NCBI GenBank assembly: GCA_900314855.1
Contig: OMWZ01000013.1
Location: 20,236 to 84,235, forward strand
Source of the DNA: an uncultured Selenomonadales bacterium
GTDB lineage: Bacteria; Bacillota; Negativicutes; Acidaminococcales; Acidaminococcaceae
Direction: 5' to 3'
DNA length: 64,000 bases
Each line of letters opens with the position of its first letter. The first letter of the stretch is position 1. A program made the position numbers and the translations under genes. Below are positions 63,761 to 64,000 of the stretch, one piece after another. The notes under the pieces are model-generated. The model was not told the origin of the DNA. It worked only from the letters and a program-made list of their open reading frames with translations, and did no database searches.

Positions 63761-64000
63761 TCAATACGCCCCTTTTTTGCTGAATACGACGGAAAACGTG
63801 CGCCACAGCAGGACCGCGTCGAACCAGATGTTCCAGTTGCGCACGTACCACGAGTCCATGGCGACGCGCTCCGCGTAATCGATATCGCTGCGGCCGCTGG
63901 TCTGCCACATGCCGGTGATACCCGGACGCACCATGTAGTAATCCTGGATGAACTTGCCGTAACGGGGCACTTCGGCCGCCACGATGGGTCGCGGGCCGAC
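63761..64000 (-). CDS. Polyprenyl glycosylphosphotransferase (bacterial sugar transferase), C-terminal part (runs off right edge)
   Basis: The last 79 residues of an initiating sugar transferase of the WbaP/WcaJ class, which places the first sugar-phosphate on undecaprenyl phosphate, are visible. Recognisable family wording is RPIVAAEVPRYG, YYMVRPGITGMWQTSGRSD, YAERVAMDSWYVRNW and the C-terminal WFDAVLLWRTFSVVFS. The N-terminal membrane part lies outside the window. With wecA and wecB also present, the strain likely makes more than one surface glycan. Confidence 0.9.
   Translation of the reverse strand, partial: VGPRPIVAAEVPRYGKFIQDYYMVRPGITGMWQTSGRSDIDYAERVAMDSWYVRNWNIWFDAVLLWRTFSVVFSKKGAY

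Overview
The window is a high-GC, densely coded bacterial chromosome segment from a diderm Firmicute, class Negativicutes. It combines lipid A genes (lpxC, lpxD, an LpxL-type acyltransferase), BamA, TamB, TolC, three Skp/OmpH proteins and an Mla system with Firmicute-type content: a tandem glycine riboswitch, a SpoIVB-type S55 peptidase, a YitT-family protein, biotin-dependent pyruvate carboxylase, and murA next to an mreB/mbl gene. The genus cannot be fixed from the sequence alone. No tRNA, rRNA, CRISPR array, insertion sequence or prophage was seen.

Positions 1-24990, all on the minus strand, are an outer-membrane biogenesis block. In transcription order it runs murA, mreB, an AMIN/NAGPA protein, a lipoyl-like protein, an S55 peptidase, mlaE, mlaF, mlaD (fused to an outer-membrane barrel), tolC, tamB, a sigma factor, a one-TM protein, bamA, an unknown exported protein, three skp-like genes, lpxD, lpxL and lpxC (cut by the left edge). 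Internal promoters precede the skp3, bamA, tamB, tolC, lipoyl-like and murA genes. The tolC and lipoyl/mla promoters carry matching CTGAC-N2-GTCAG palindromes, which suggests one shared regulator.

Positions 25127-32575 hold two small unknown genes and the F-type ATP synthase operon atpI-B-E-F-A-G-D-C. This operon is unusual. There is no separate delta gene; a delta C-terminal domain is fused in frame to the N-terminus of alpha. Gamma lacks roughly 30 C-terminal residues. The c subunit has Asp29 as well as Glu62 at the two ion-site positions.

Positions 32649-48201, minus strand, are housekeeping: rpiB-upp-comEB-wecA-wecB; rpmE-DUF1385-prfA-prmC-sua5 (prmC with a large helical insert); prs, a polysaccharide deacetylase and pth; and ispE-gntR-NTP transferase-glmU.

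Positions 48342-63232 are mixed in strand: a YitT-family gene, ftsH, pyc with an unknown partner gene, a glycine-riboswitch-controlled AgcS symporter, mutY, a second sigma factor, a broken dicarboxylate/amino-acid symporter gene, and a 65-residue orphan ESPR protein. The right edge holds gtrA and the 3' end of a polyprenyl-phosphate sugar transferase, probably the edge of a surface-polysaccharide locus. Most intergenic gaps carry recognisable promoters or terminators.
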